From contig NZ_VSRN01000001.1 in the NCBI RefSeq assembly GCF_008369915.1, positions 5,142,501 through 5,206,500 on the forward strand: 64,000 nucleotides of DNA, read 5' to 3'. The DNA is from Dyadobacter sp. UC 10. Lineage in GTDB: Bacteria > Bacteroidota > Bacteroidia > Cytophagales > Spirosomataceae. Positions 51,348-60,652 of this stretch are shown here, in pieces (position 1 is the stretch's first letter; each line of letters starts with the position of its first letter). A model generated the notes under the pieces. The model was given only the letters and a program-made list of their open reading frames with translations, had not been told where the DNA came from and searched no databases. A program made the translations under genes and the position numbers.

Positions 51348-51701
51348 ATGCCGCAAGAGCTTTACCAAATAAAAAACATCGTGCTTGTCGATGGGCAACT
51401 CGTTTCTGAGGTCTGGGTTAACGCAGGTCATTCTGTTTTCGAAGGACATTTTCCGGGTTCACCGGTGACACCGGGCGTAATGCAGCTGCAAATGGTGCGC
51501 GATATATTGAGTGCATATCTGGCGAAACCGTTGCGACTGAAATCGCTCAGAACGTGCAAGTTTCTGGAAGTAATGAACCCGGCATCCAGTCCGGCGATGA
51601 CGATAACGATCAGGTATAAAGAAGAGCACGAGATAGAAGTAACCGCATCAGGAAAGGGGAACGATGCGATTTTTTTTAAAATGCAGGCAACTTACGCTTA
51701 G
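51348..51701 (+). CDS. Hotdog-fold 3-hydroxyacyl-ACP dehydratase partner, ApeI-like (His kept, Glu absent)
   Basis: A 117-residue FabZ-like protein. It keeps the catalytic His in GHFPGSPVTPGVMQL, but where FabZ has the catalytic Glu (GVLxxEA) it reads Gln (GVMQLQM). It therefore complements the protein at 44912, which seems to have the Glu but not the His. In FabZ dimers His and Glu come from different subunits, so a heterodimer could have one full site. ATG 51348 was chosen because an upstream start would overlap LolA. Confidence 0.78.
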   Translation: MPQELYQIKNIVLVDGQLVSEVWVNAGHSVFEGHFPGSPVTPGVMQLQMVRDILSAYLAKPLRLKSLRTCKFLEVMNPASSPAMTITIRYKEEHEIEVTASGKGNDAIFFKMQATYA

Positions 51702-51766
51702 CATTACAGCTCTATTATTTACTCAGCGGACAGTTAAATCGATTTCTAATAGTCCCGTTTTAGACA

Positions 51767-52939
51767 ATGACCCTTTCGGATATTCAGTGCTGCATTATCA
51801 TTCCTACCTATAATAACGAGAATACTTTACGCCGGGTCATCGATTCTGTGCTGCCCTATGCTGCGGGAGTGACAGTTGTTGTAGTGAATGACGGTTCAAC
51901 GGACGATACCATGTACATTTTGGCTTCTTATGGCGTGAAGATCAGGGTGTTGAACAATGTGAGCAATTACGGCAAAGGGTATTCATTGCGAAGGGGATTC
52001 CAGGAGGCGATCAGGCTGGGGTATCGCAATGCGATCACGATAGATTCCGACGGCCAGCACCTTGCCAGCGATATTCCCATCTTCATAGACGCAGCACTCA
52101 AAAATCCGGGCGCGCTGCTGATGGGTTCCCGGAATATGGAACAGGAGGGCGTACCTGGTAAAAGCTCGTTTGGTAACAAATTTTCAAATTTCTGGTTCAA
52201 GTTCGAAACTGGCATCACCCTGCCGGATACGCAAACCGGCTATCGGCTGTACCCCCTGGAACCGCTGAAAACGATGAAGCTTTTCACGACCAAGTTTGAG
52301 ACAGAAATTGAAGTAATCGTGAAAATGGCTTGGCGGAATATTCCGATCGTTCCGGTTAATATTCATGTAATTTATGACAAAAACGAGCGTGTGACGCATT
52401 TCAGGCCGTTTCGGGATTTCACGCGAATTAGTATCCTGAATACCTGGCTTGTTATTTTGACCTTATTATACTACCTCCCCAAAAGGCTTTTTCTGGAAGT
52501 CAGGAAAGTGGGCCTGTGGCAATTGATCAAATCGGAAGCCATTAAACCGGGTGAATCTAACTTCGATAAAGCGCGGTCAATAGGGTTCGGTTTCTTTATG
52601 GGAATCGTACCGATCTGGGGATTTCAGTTGCTTGTAGGAATACCGCTTTCGATTTATTTCAGAATGAACAAGGTACTTTTTCTTGCCGCGGCCAACATCA
52701 GTATACCGCCAATGATCCCGCTGATTATATTTCTGAGCTACAAGTTCGGCGGGTTATTTTACAGGAATGGTGTTCAGATCAGCTCGCTCGAACATCTTAC
52801 GCTCGAATCAATTCATCTTAATTTCGTTCAATATTTTCTGGGAGGAACCTTACTTGCGGTTACTGCCGGCCTGGTTACCTTCCTTACCAGCTTCATTTTG
52901 CTCTCGCTCGCACGGCCAAAAAGTGCAAAGGCTTTGTGA
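51767..52939 (+). CDS. Glycosyltransferase family 2 with C-terminal DUF2062 membrane domain (cluster)
   Basis: A 390-residue protein. GT2 domain about 8-235 with CCIIIPTYNNE, NDGSTDDT and DSDGQHLASDIP; then a membrane domain of the DUF2062 type (about 260-385) with GFFMGIVPIWGFQ. It could be the enzyme that links a sugar or lipid phosphate to the pigment at the inner membrane. Last gene of the cluster in this window. Confidence 0.85.
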   Translation: MTLSDIQCCIIIPTYNNENTLRRVIDSVLPYAAGVTVVVVNDGSTDDTMYILASYGVKIRVLNNVSNYGKGYSLRRGFQEAIRLGYRNAITIDSDGQHLASDIPIFIDAALKNPGALLMGSRNMEQEGVPGKSSFGNKFSNFWFKFETGITLPDTQTGYRLYPLEPLKTMKLFTTKFETEIEVIVKMAWRNIPIVPVNIHVIYDKNERVTHFRPFRDFTRISILNTWLVILTLLYYLPKRLFLEVRKVGLWQLIKSEAIKPGESNFDKARSIGFGFFMGIVPIWGFQLLVGIPLSIYFRMNKVLFLAAANISIPPMIPLIIFLSYKFGGLFYRNGVQISSLEHLTLESIHLNFVQYFLGGTLLAVTAGLVTFLTSFILLSLARPKSAKAL

Positions 52940-53062
52940 GTAAGTCAGTTAACCTGAATTAGTGCCCGGGCCACGAGTTTTTGCAGCCTTCTACACTCAA
53001 TTTTATTCTCCAAATTTTTATAAAATCTATACGAATTACTCAAAAATAAGGCTTTTGCGATT

Positions 53063-53091
53063 TTGTTATGAGGTGCCATTCTCTATATTTA
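53063..53091 (+). promoter_or_regulatory. Possible promoter of hppA
   Basis: TTG at 53063-53065, 18 bases, TATATTTA at 53084-53091 (one mismatch to TAnnTTTG in the last base). Lies about 40 bases before the hppA start. The rest of the 190-base gap holds nothing I recognise. Confidence 0.4.
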
Positions 53092-53129
53092 CGGAATTAT
53101 AAACCTTACAACCAAACATTATATATCGC

Positions 53130-55367
53130 ATGAGTACCATTACCTATTTAGTACCGGTGTTAGGTCTTATCGGCCTCCTGGTGATGTTCTTCAAAAGAGG
53201 CTGGGTTGTCCGTCAGGATGCAGGAGATCCTGGAATGAAAGAGATAGCGGACGCAATTGCAGATGGTGCCCTTGCCTTCCTGAAAGCCGAATGGCGTGTA
53301 CTCATAGTTTTTGGAATTATTGTCGCGATTTTGCTCGGTTATTCCGGGACGTTGGTTGAAAATTCAAGCCCTTTTATCGGATTGTCTTTTGTGATCGGTG
53401 CTTTTGTATCTGCATTTGCAGGATATATCGGGATGAATATTGCGACGAAATCAAATGTTCGCACCACGCAGGCGGCACGTACGAGTCTGACAAAAGCGCT
53501 GGAAGTGTCCTTTACCGGCGGATCGGTGATGGGTATCGGCGTAGCAAGCTTGGCGGTGATCGGACTGGGCGGGCTTTTTATCATACTGTATCATTTTTTT
53601 GTAGGTGATTCGACCGACGTGAATGGACTGGCGATGGAGAAAGTCCTCGAAGTACTGGCTGGCTTTTCATTGGGTGCAGAATCAATAGCCCTTTTCGCCA
53701 GGGTAGGAGGAGGAATTTATACAAAAGCGGCTGACGTAGGCGCCGACCTGGTTGGTAAGGTGGAAGCCGGAATCCCCGAGGATGATCCGCGTAACCCCGC
53801 AACTATCGCTGATAATGTGGGAGATAACGTAGGTGATGTAGCCGGTATGGGCGCGGATTTGTTTGGTTCTTATGTAGCTACTATTCTGGCTACTATGGTT
53901 TTGGGTAGAGAAATTGTAGCCGAAGGCACTGATAATTTTGGAGGTATCGCACCGATTCTACTGCCGATGGTCATCGCGGGGATCGGGCTGATCGCTTCTA
54001 TTATTGGCATGATGCTGGTACGTGTAAGCAATGATAACGGCGACGTTCAGGGCGCTTTGAACCGCGGTAACTGGGGGTCTATTATTTTGGTGCTGATCGC
54101 AAGTTATCCATTGACAATGTGGATGTTGCCTGAGGGTAATCTTACAATCAGAGGCGTTGATTTTACTTCCATGGATGTTTATTGGGCGATTTTGCTGGGT
54201 TCTATCGTAGGAGCTATCATGTCAACTGTAACGGAATATTATACAGCGATGGGTAAAAGACCCGTTCAATCTATTGTAAATCAGTCTTCAACAGGTCACG
54301 CGACCAATATCATCGGCGGGCTTTCTGTGGGAATGGAATCGACAGTGATTCCAACGCTTGTTCTGGCGGCTGGTATCTTTATCAGTTATGAATTTGCTGG
54401 ATTGTACGGCGTTGCAATTGCGGCTGCGGGTATGATGGCAACCACCGCGATGCAGCTCGCGATCGATGCATTCGGTCCCATTGCTGATAATGCGGGTGGA
54501 ATTGCCGAAATGGCCCATTTGCCGGAAGAAGTGCGCGGGCGTACGGATATCCTCGATGCTGTTGGAAATACAACTGCTGCGACCGGAAAAGGCTTTGCAA
54601 TTGCCTCAGCGGCACTTACTTCGCTCGCTTTATTTGCCGCATTCTGCGGTGTTGCGGGTATTAATTCGATTGATATTTACAAAGCGAATGTACTGGCCGG
54701 GCTGTTTGTCGGTGCAATGATCCCGTTCATATTCTCGTCACTGGCTATCGCTGCTGTGGGCCGGGCTGCGATGAAAATGGTAGAGGAAGTACGCAGGCAG
54801 TTCCGCGAAATTCCAGGCATTATGGAAGGTACTGCCAAACCGGAATACGACAAATGTGTGGCTATTTCGACGCAGGCTTCGATCCGCGAGATGGTCGCTC
54901 CGGGTTTGATCGCATTGATTGTACCGGTAATTGTTGGTTTTTTGTTTGGTCCGGAAGTGCTTGGCGGTACGCTGGCTGGAGTTACGGTTTCGGGTGTGTT
55001 AATGGGGATCTTCCAAAATAATGCCGGCGGTGCCTGGGACAATGCGAAAAAATCTTTTGAAAAGGGAGCGGTGATCAATGGTGAAACCTTCTACAAGAAG
55101 TCAGAGCCACATAAGGCGGCGGTGACAGGCGACACGGTGGGAGACCCTTTTAAAGATACCTCAGGCCCTTCGATGAATATCCTTATCAAGTTGATGTCAA
55201 TCGTTTCTCTGGTTATCGCCCCGCATATTGCGGTGGAAAATTCGGATATGCATGGTATGAAAGTTAACCCGAAAGTGAAGGCTCAATCAGTGACCGCAGC
55301 AAAAGTTGTTTCAGCTGAACCGAATACGCAAATTGTTGCATTAAAACTGCCTGCAACTGCGAAGTAA
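53130..55367 (+). CDS. hppA: Membrane-bound ion-translocating pyrophosphatase
   Basis: A 745-residue protein with about 16 membrane helices that couples pyrophosphate hydrolysis to proton or sodium export. The pyrophosphate-binding motif [19 protein letters not shown] (near residues 220-240) and the second acidic cluster [12 protein letters not shown] are intact. [10 protein letters not shown] carries Ala where potassium-independent enzymes have Lys, which suggests potassium dependence. Monocistronic, ended by a terminator at 55392. Confidence 0.94.
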   Translation: MSTITYLVPVLGLIGLLVMFFKRGWVVRQDAGDPGMKEIADAIADGALAFLKAEWRVLIVFGIIVAILLGYSGTLVENSSPFIGLSFVIGAFVSAFAGYIGMNIATKSNVRTTQAARTSLTKALEVSFTGGSVMGIGVASLAVIGLGGLFIILYHFFVGDSTDVNGLAMEKVLEVLAGFSLGAESIALFARVGGGIYTKAADVGADLVGKVEAGIPEDDPRNPATIADNVGDNVGDVAGMGADLFGSYVATILATMVLGREIVAEGTDNFGGIAPILLPMVIAGIGLIASIIGMMLVRVSNDNGDVQGALNRGNWGSIILVLIASYPLTMWMLPEGNLTIRGVDFTSMDVYWAILLGSIVGAIMSTVTEYYTAMGKRPVQSIVNQSSTGHATNIIGGLSVGMESTVIPTLVLAAGIFISYEFAGLYGVAIAAAGMMATTAMQLAIDAFGPIADNAGGIAEMAHLPEEVRGRTDILDAVGNTTAATGKGFAIASAALTSLALFAAFCGVAGINSIDIYKANVLAGLFVGAMIPFIFSSLAIAAVGRAAMKMVEEVRRQFREIPGIMEGTAKPEYDKCVAISTQASIREMVAPGLIALIVPVIVGFLFGPEVLGGTLAGVTVSGVLMGIFQNNAGGAWDNAKKSFEKGAVINGETFYKKSEPHKAAVTGDTVGDPFKDTSGPSMNILIKLMSIVSLVIAPHIAVENSDMHGMKVNPKVKAQSVTAAKVVSAEPNTQIVALKLPATAK

Positions 55368-55391
55368 GTGTTCGGAGAGAGAATAAACTGG

Positions 55392-55421
55392 ATACCCGGC
55401 TACAAGTGGCCGGGTATTTTT
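55392..55421 (+). terminator. Terminator of hppA
   Basis: ATACCCGG (55392-55399), ten-base loop, CCGGGTAT (55410-55417), with TTTTT at 55417-55421. Perfect 8-bp stem. Confidence 0.82.
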
Positions 55422-55474
55422 GTTTGAAAGTTGTAAAGACATCTTTATTTTTAGATTCAAATGCATCGGTTTAT

Positions 55475-55771
55475 ATGCTGAAATTGGTAGAAGTCAGGAA
55501 AATTTTGCGGACCAGCAAACCGCAGCTGGCTAAATGGGGAGTATGCGAGATTGGTCTTTTTGGCTCTTTTGTCAGAAACCAGGCAAGTGCAGACAGTGAC
55601 GTTGATATCCTTTTGGATTTCGAGACAGATAAGGAAACGTATGCAAATTTTATGGAAACCTGCAATTTTCTGGAATCGGTTCTCTCAAACCTGAAACTGG
55701 ACATTGTCTCCAAAAAAGGTCTTAGTCCCTTTATTGGCCCACATATTCTAAAGGAAGTTGAATATGTCTAA
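55475..55771 (+). CDS. mntA: MntA-like minimal nucleotidyltransferase, antitoxin
   Basis: A 98-residue MNT-domain protein. The nucleotidyltransferase signature GLFGSFVRNQASADSDVD has Gly30-Ser31 and Asp42, Asp44; a third acidic residue is Asp76 in LKLDIVS. In HepT/MntA modules this enzyme AMPylates and silences the HEPN toxin. ATG 55475 is preferred to an upstream start at 55406 that lies in the hppA terminator. Overlaps the following hepT by 8 bases. Confidence 0.85.
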   Translation: MLKLVEVRKILRTSKPQLAKWGVCEIGLFGSFVRNQASADSDVDILLDFETDKETYANFMETCNFLESVLSNLKLDIVSKKGLSPFIGPHILKEVEYV

Positions 55772-56116
55772 GGAATTCGTGGAATATCTCAGGCATATTC
55801 TTTATGAATGCGACTATATCGTATCCGTCATCAAAGTTGACACGCAGCGCGAGGATTTTTTGCTGACGAAACCTTAAAACGAGCTGTAGTAAGAAGTCTT
55901 GAAATAATAGGAGAAGCTACCAAAAAAATACCTGTTGATATCAAATTGCAATGGAGCGGAATCGCCTGGAAAAATATGGCAGGAATGAGAGATCGTTTGA
56001 TTCATGATTACATGGGTGTCAATTATTTCATTGTGTGGGATGTAGCAAAAAATATGATTTCCGGGATAAGACAACAGGTATTCGAGATCATCGACGCGCA
56101 GCAATCAGAGGAATGA
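55764..56116 (+). pseudogene. hepT: HepT-like HEPN toxin, reading frame broken by a -1 shift
   Basis: The ATG frame (MSKEFVEYLRHILYECDY...) stops at TAA 55875-55877 after 37 residues. The second frame continues from GCT 55862 as ADETLKRAVVRSLEIIGEAT, reaches the HEPN motif RDRLIHDY (RX4HxY) and ends with TGA 56114-56116. Joining the frames after the T run at 55856-55861 restores a HepT of about 117 residues. The site reads T TTT TTG, a canonical -1 slippery heptamer. So it may be a one-base deletion, a sequencing error in a homopolymer, or programmed frameshifting. The partner MntA is intact. Confidence 0.75.
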
Positions 56117-56160
56117 TTTTTGTTGAACATGAATTCATATTTCAACAAAATTCAAAAACT

Positions 56161-56466
56161 ATGAAGAAGGCATTTGTTTTAGCTGCATTAATAGGGCTGT
56201 CATCAGTAGCATACGCACAGGAGCAAACAAAAACGGAAAAGGCCGTTGAAGAAACCAAATCTGACGCCAGAAAGGCGAAGAGAGAGCTTAAAAAAGATGC
56301 TAAAAAAGCAGGAGACGATATTGAGGACGGTGCTGAGAAAGTAGGCGATGGCATTGAAAAAGGGGCTAAAAAAACAAAGAGGGGAGCTGATAAAGCTTAC
56401 GACGCAACCAAAAAGGAAGCGAAAGAAGTAAGAGATGACGTGAAAAAGAAGGTGGACGACAAGTAA
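56161..56466 (+). CDS. Small exported lysine-rich protein, LEA-like
   Basis: A 101-residue protein: signal peptide MKKAFVLAALIGLSSVAYAQ, then about 80 residues of charged, repetitive helix rich in Lys, Glu, Asp and Ala (repeats of the kind KKAGDDIEDGAEKVGDGIEKG). No cysteines or aromatic core. It resembles late-embryogenesis-abundant or YtxH/CsbD-like stress proteins in composition only. The ATG at 56161 is preferred since it opens the signal peptide; an upstream frame overlaps hepT. Function unknown. Confidence 0.72.
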   Translation: MKKAFVLAALIGLSSVAYAQEQTKTEKAVEETKSDARKAKRELKKDAKKAGDDIEDGAEKVGDGIEKGAKKTKRGADKAYDATKKEAKEVRDDVKKKVDDK

Positions 56467-56523
56467 TAGCCGCGCCATTCTTTTAAAGAGAATCAAATGT
56501 GTTGCAACAAGTAATAGAATTGT

Positions 56524-56562
56524 AACGAATCCTGGTCATGCAAGTGGCCGGGATTCGTTTTT
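56524..56562 (+). terminator. Terminator after the lysine-rich protein gene
   Basis: AACGAATCC (56524-56532) pairs with GGATTCGTT (56551-56559), followed by further T. The 18-base loop can itself pair weakly. The remaining part of the 249-base gap before 56716 shows no other feature. Confidence 0.7.
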
Positions 56563-56715
56563 AGTTGGCTATTCAAAATCAGTATGCGCTGCAATGCAGC
56601 AAAGTCGGGAAGAATTCCCTCAATGTTCATCATTTGTGAAAAGATTGTACTTATTAAAACAGAGGAACTTAATCGCACTTTGACCCCGTTAATCGTACAG
56701 TAGTTTCACACTGTC

Positions 56716-57948
56716 ATGACGAATAAGCAATACTTTTTTATAATTCTTATTTTGGGTTCGCTGGCAACCGTCAGCCCATTTTCAATAGATATGTACCTGC
56801 CGGGTTTTCCCCGGATCGCCTCGGACCTCGCCACATCTATCGACCGCGTCCAGCTTTCTTTGACCAGTTATCTGATTGGGATCTGTCTTGGCCAGATTCT
56901 ATACGGCCCGCTTCTGGATCGTTTTGGGCGTAAAAAGCCACTTTATGTTGGCCTGGGCCTGTATGTAATTGCCTCGCTGGGTTGCGCATTGACTTCTTCG
57001 GTCGATGCGCTGATTGCGATGCGGTTTTTTCAGGCAATGGGAGGTTGTGTCGGCCTGGTCGCTTCCCAGGCGCTGGTCAGTGACCTTTTTGCACCGCAGA
57101 AACGAGCTGAGGTATTTTCATTGATCACCTTGGTTATTGCGGTCTCTCCGATGATCGCCCCAACCATTGGGGGATATGTGACCGCCACAATAGCCTGGCA
57201 GTGGATATTTGTGATCCTGGCGGGGATTGTCGGTTTAATGATGCTTGCAATTTACTTTTTTCTACCTACCGGAAGGGAAGCTGATCCGTCGGTTTCTTTG
57301 AAGCCCAAAGCGGTTATGAATGGGTTTGGTATCGTGCTGGGACAGCCTCAGTTCCTGCTTTACACCCTCGCGGGAGGGTTGGCAACTGCCGCTCCATTCG
57401 CATATATCGCAGGTTCTTCCGACGTTTTCATGAATATTTACAAGGTTTCGGAGCAGCAATACGGCTGGATATTTGCATTTCTTGCGTTTGCAATGATCGG
57501 GTCAACGCAGCTTAACCATATCCTGCTTCGCAAATTTACCAGCGAGCAAATAATCAAAGTAACCCTGCTCTGCCAGAGCGCGATCGGCATGGTACTGATC
57601 ATCGGGGTCTATAATAACTGGTTTTCGATGCTGGCGCTGATCGGCATGATGTTCATTTTTCTTGCCGGCCAGGGCTTAACCGGCCCGAATGCTTCGGCTC
57701 TGTCGCTCGCGCCATTCAACAAACATACCGGAAGCGCATCTGCATTGATGGGCAGCTGGCGGATGGGCGCTGGGGCGATCATTTCTGCATTGGTAAGTTT
57801 CTTTCACAATAATACCGCAATGCCGATGGTAGCCATGATGGCATTCTGTTCGATCGGCGGGCTAGCCATTCTTTTCGCCGGACACGTGGTCGTAAGGCAC
57901 CATGCGGAAAGACAGCAGGTGGAAGAAGAAATTTCAGTTCTGCTTTAG
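56716..57948 (+). CDS. Bcr/CflA family multidrug efflux MFS transporter
   Basis: A 410-residue inner membrane transporter with 12 hydrophobic segments. Family landmarks: SPFSIDMYLPGFPRIA in the first loop, GQILYGPLLDRFGRKKPL (motif A) and SPMIAPTIGGYV (motif C). Likely exports drugs or metabolites with proton antiport. Single gene; substrate unknown. Confidence 0.9.
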   Translation: MTNKQYFFIILILGSLATVSPFSIDMYLPGFPRIASDLATSIDRVQLSLTSYLIGICLGQILYGPLLDRFGRKKPLYVGLGLYVIASLGCALTSSVDALIAMRFFQAMGGCVGLVASQALVSDLFAPQKRAEVFSLITLVIAVSPMIAPTIGGYVTATIAWQWIFVILAGIVGLMMLAIYFFLPTGREADPSVSLKPKAVMNGFGIVLGQPQFLLYTLAGGLATAAPFAYIAGSSDVFMNIYKVSEQQYGWIFAFLAFAMIGSTQLNHILLRKFTSEQIIKVTLLCQSAIGMVLIIGVYNNWFSMLALIGMMFIFLAGQGLTGPNASALSLAPFNKHTGSASALMGSWRMGAGAIISALVSFFHNNTAMPMVAMMAFCSIGGLAILFAGHVVVRHHAERQQVEEEISVLL

Positions 57949-58143
57949 TCAGCAAAAACCTGCCAGGAATCAGGGGCCGGGAAGTTATAGTCCGGTTTTA
58001 ATCTCAAATTATTGAATGTACAGTATACAGCAGGACAGTTGTAATGATTGAAATGTGCATTATTGTATCAATAAATATACATTTTTTTAGTTATCTTAGA
58101 AAGATGAACGAAAAAGTGTGAGTTGATTCCTGAACCTGGTACC

Positions 58144-60465
58144 ATGAATTTTAAGACAAAAATTACCTGCACCATACTTCTGGTATGGGGCGCATTGATT
58201 TTTAAATCCTGCAATAACAGCTCGTCGACCCAGGTCACGGATGAAAAAATTCCTGATCAGGTAAGCTACAATTTCGATATCCGGCCTATTCTTTCTGATA
58301 AATGCCTGGCTTGTCACGGCCCTGATGCCAACAAGCGGGAGGCAGGCTTGCGGCTTGACGATCCTGAGGCTGCATTCAAGGCATTGCAGGAAAATCCCAA
58401 AGCGCATGCAATCGTGGCAGGTAAACCCGAGATTTCGGAAGTTTACCTCCGCATTACTACTGCCGATACCTCGCTCAAAATGCCACCACCGGCATCGAAT
58501 CTCAAATTGACCCAGCGGGAAGTTACCCTTATTGAAAAGTGGATCAAGCAAGGGGCCAAATACGAAAAGCACTGGGCATTTGTAGCTCCTAAAAAACCAG
58601 CTGTCCCGGAAGTGGATAACGGGGATTGGCCGAAGAATGAAATCGACCATTTTATTCTTGAAAAACAGGAGCAGAAAGGCCTAGAACCCAACGAAGAAGC
58701 CGACAAAGAGAGGCTATTGAAAAGACTCAGCCTTGATCTCACAGGTCTGCCGCCCACATTGAAAATGATGGATGAGTTTCTGGCAGACAAAAGTGCGAAT
58801 GCCTATGAGAAAATGGTCGATCAGCTGTTGAAAAGCCCTGCATATGGAGAGAAAATGGCCATTCACTGGCTCGATTTGGCAAGATATGCGGATTCGCACG
58901 GTTACCAGGATGATGGCTACCGCACGCAGTGGCCCTGGCGCGACTGGGTGATCCATGCGTTCAACAAGAATATGCGTTACAATGATTTCGTGACGTGGCA
59001 GATGGCGGGGGACTTACTTCCAAATTCCAGTAAGGAACAACTGCTGGCAACCGGCTTTAACCGAAACCACAAAATCACGGAAGAAGGCGGGGTAATCCCC
59101 GAAGAATACCGGATTATGTATGTCACGGACCGGAATGACCTTTTCGGTAAGGGACTTTTGGGAGTTACCCTCGAATGTGCGCATTGCCACGATCACAAGT
59201 ACGATCCGTTGTCGCAAAAGGAATACTACCAGATGTTTGCCTTCTTCAATAATGTAAATGAAGTGGGAATTGAATCGGTGATCGGCGGCCCCGAAACTTA
59301 TGCGAAGAAGCCTTTGATGGAGATCAGTGACGAGGACGTAAAAAACATTCTTACGTTTGTCAATAAGCCTGATACCAACAGGCTGATCGTTTCCGTGATG
59401 GGTGATCTGGACTCCACACGCAAAACCTACATTTTGAAAAGGGGCGTTTATGATGCGCCAGGAGACGAAGTGCAGCCCGGAACGCCAAGTGCAATCCTGC
59501 CTTTTGACAAAAAATATCCTAAAAATAGACTGGGCCTTTCGCAGTGGCTTTTTGATAAGAAAAATCCACTGACCTCACGGGTATATGTCAATATCCTCTG
59601 GCAGGAGTTCTTCGGTAAAGGCATTGTAAAAACCTCTGGCGACTTTGGAATGCAGGGCGAGCTGCCTTCGCATCCCGCCTTGCTCGACTGGCTGGCTGTT
59701 GATTTCATGGAGCACGGCTGGGATATCAAAAGACTTGTGAAACAAATGGTTACCTCAGCCACTTACCGCCAGTCCGCAGTGGTATCAAAAGAAAAGCTGG
59801 CTGTTGATCCGGATAATATTTTACTCGCCCGGGGATCGAGATACCGCATCCATGCCGAATTTATCAAAGACCTTGTGCTTTCAAGCAGCGGACTTTTGAA
59901 CAAAACCATTGGCGGCCCGAGTGTAAAACCTTATCAGCCGGCAGGCTTGTGGGAGGGCGCTACCTCCGGACGCGGGCTGCTATCCGTTTACAATCAGGAT
60001 CACGGGCCGAGTTTGTACCGCCGTGGGATGTATACGCTGATTAAACGAACCGTTCCGCCACCTACGATGGCCATTTTTGACGCCAGTAACCGCGATTTGT
60101 GCGAAGTGAAGCGGTTAAAGACGAATACACCTTTGCAGGCGTTGGTGATGATGAACGACCCGGCTGTTCTGGAAGCTTCCCGAGTTCTTTCTGCCAAATT
60201 ATTACAGGAGAAAACCGAAGCGAAGGACAAGATCGTCAAAGCATTCAGGCTCATCGTTTGCCGCACGCCTACTGAAAAAGAACTGAATGTACTGACTGCC
60301 TATTATGATAAGGAGCTGAAATCCATCAGTCCCACAGCCGCCGAAAAAATGATCGCAATCGGCGAATATCCTTTAACCAGGAACGTAGATAAAAAAGCAC
60401 TAGCCTCGCTGATGCGGGTGATTTCGACGATTTACAATTTGGAGGAAACGATAACGAAGAGCTGA
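58144..60465 (+). CDS. Planctomycete-type cytochrome c / DUF1549 / DUF1553 lipoprotein
   Basis: A 773-residue exported protein. Signal peptide with a lipobox (ALIFKSC, Cys23), a c-type heme motif CLACH at 54-58 (PSCyt1), a DUF1549 domain about 150-350 with a second CxxCH (CAHCH near residue 345), and a DUF1553 domain about 440-750. Start moved to ATG 58144 from an upstream TTG. These proteins occur with DUF1501 proteins, as here, and are thought to act in breakdown of complex or sulfated carbohydrates, though the reaction is not established. Confidence 0.85.
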   Translation: MNFKTKITCTILLVWGALIFKSCNNSSSTQVTDEKIPDQVSYNFDIRPILSDKCLACHGPDANKREAGLRLDDPEAAFKALQENPKAHAIVAGKPEISEVYLRITTADTSLKMPPPASNLKLTQREVTLIEKWIKQGAKYEKHWAFVAPKKPAVPEVDNGDWPKNEIDHFILEKQEQKGLEPNEEADKERLLKRLSLDLTGLPPTLKMMDEFLADKSANAYEKMVDQLLKSPAYGEKMAIHWLDLARYADSHGYQDDGYRTQWPWRDWVIHAFNKNMRYNDFVTWQMAGDLLPNSSKEQLLATGFNRNHKITEEGGVIPEEYRIMYVTDRNDLFGKGLLGVTLECAHCHDHKYDPLSQKEYYQMFAFFNNVNEVGIESVIGGPETYAKKPLMEISDEDVKNILTFVNKPDTNRLIVSVMGDLDSTRKTYILKRGVYDAPGDEVQPGTPSAILPFDKKYPKNRLGLSQWLFDKKNPLTSRVYVNILWQEFFGKGIVKTSGDFGMQGELPSHPALLDWLAVDFMEHGWDIKRLVKQMVTSATYRQSAVVSKEKLAVDPDNILLARGSRYRIHAEFIKDLVLSSSGLLNKTIGGPSVKPYQPAGLWEGATSGRGLLSVYNQDHGPSLYRRGMYTLIKRTVPPPTMAIFDASNRDLCEVKRLKTNTPLQALVMMNDPAVLEASRVLSAKLLQEKTEAKDKIVKAFRLIVCRTPTEKELNVLTAYYDKELKSISPTAAEKMIAIGEYPLTRNVDKKALASLMRVISTIYNLEETITKS

Positions 60466-60471
60466 GGGAGA

Positions 60472-60645
60472 GGCTTTGGCTAATAGCAGTTGGCTTTTAG
60501 CAGTTAGCTATTAGCTGTCGGCTTAGTGACAGTAGATTAAAACATACACGTTTAATAATAATTCCGGAAAAGGAATTAGCCTAATCCGGATCAACAGCCA
60601 AGTACTAAAAGCTAAAAGCTAAAAGCTAATAGCCAATAGCCAACA
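60472..60645. repeat. TTAGC/GCTAA repeat region between the DUF1553 and DUF1501 genes
   Basis: The left part (60472-60523) repeats TTAGC and GGCTAATAGC words; the right part (60606-60643) repeats AGCTAAAAGCTAAAAGC and AGCCAATAGCC. The two halves are imperfect inverse copies of each other. The words match the family at 29829-29847 and 29912-29960. The 187-base gap holds nothing else recognised. Confidence 0.7.
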
Positions 60646-60652
60646 AAAACAC

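Noticed and set aside
55406-55474. Longer N terminus for the MntA gene
   Set aside because: The added residues are encoded inside and just after the hppA terminator and do not resemble the MNT family.
56035-56160. Upstream extension of the lysine-rich protein
   Set aside because: It would bury the clear signal peptide and overlaps the hepT coding end; ATG 56161 is the natural start.
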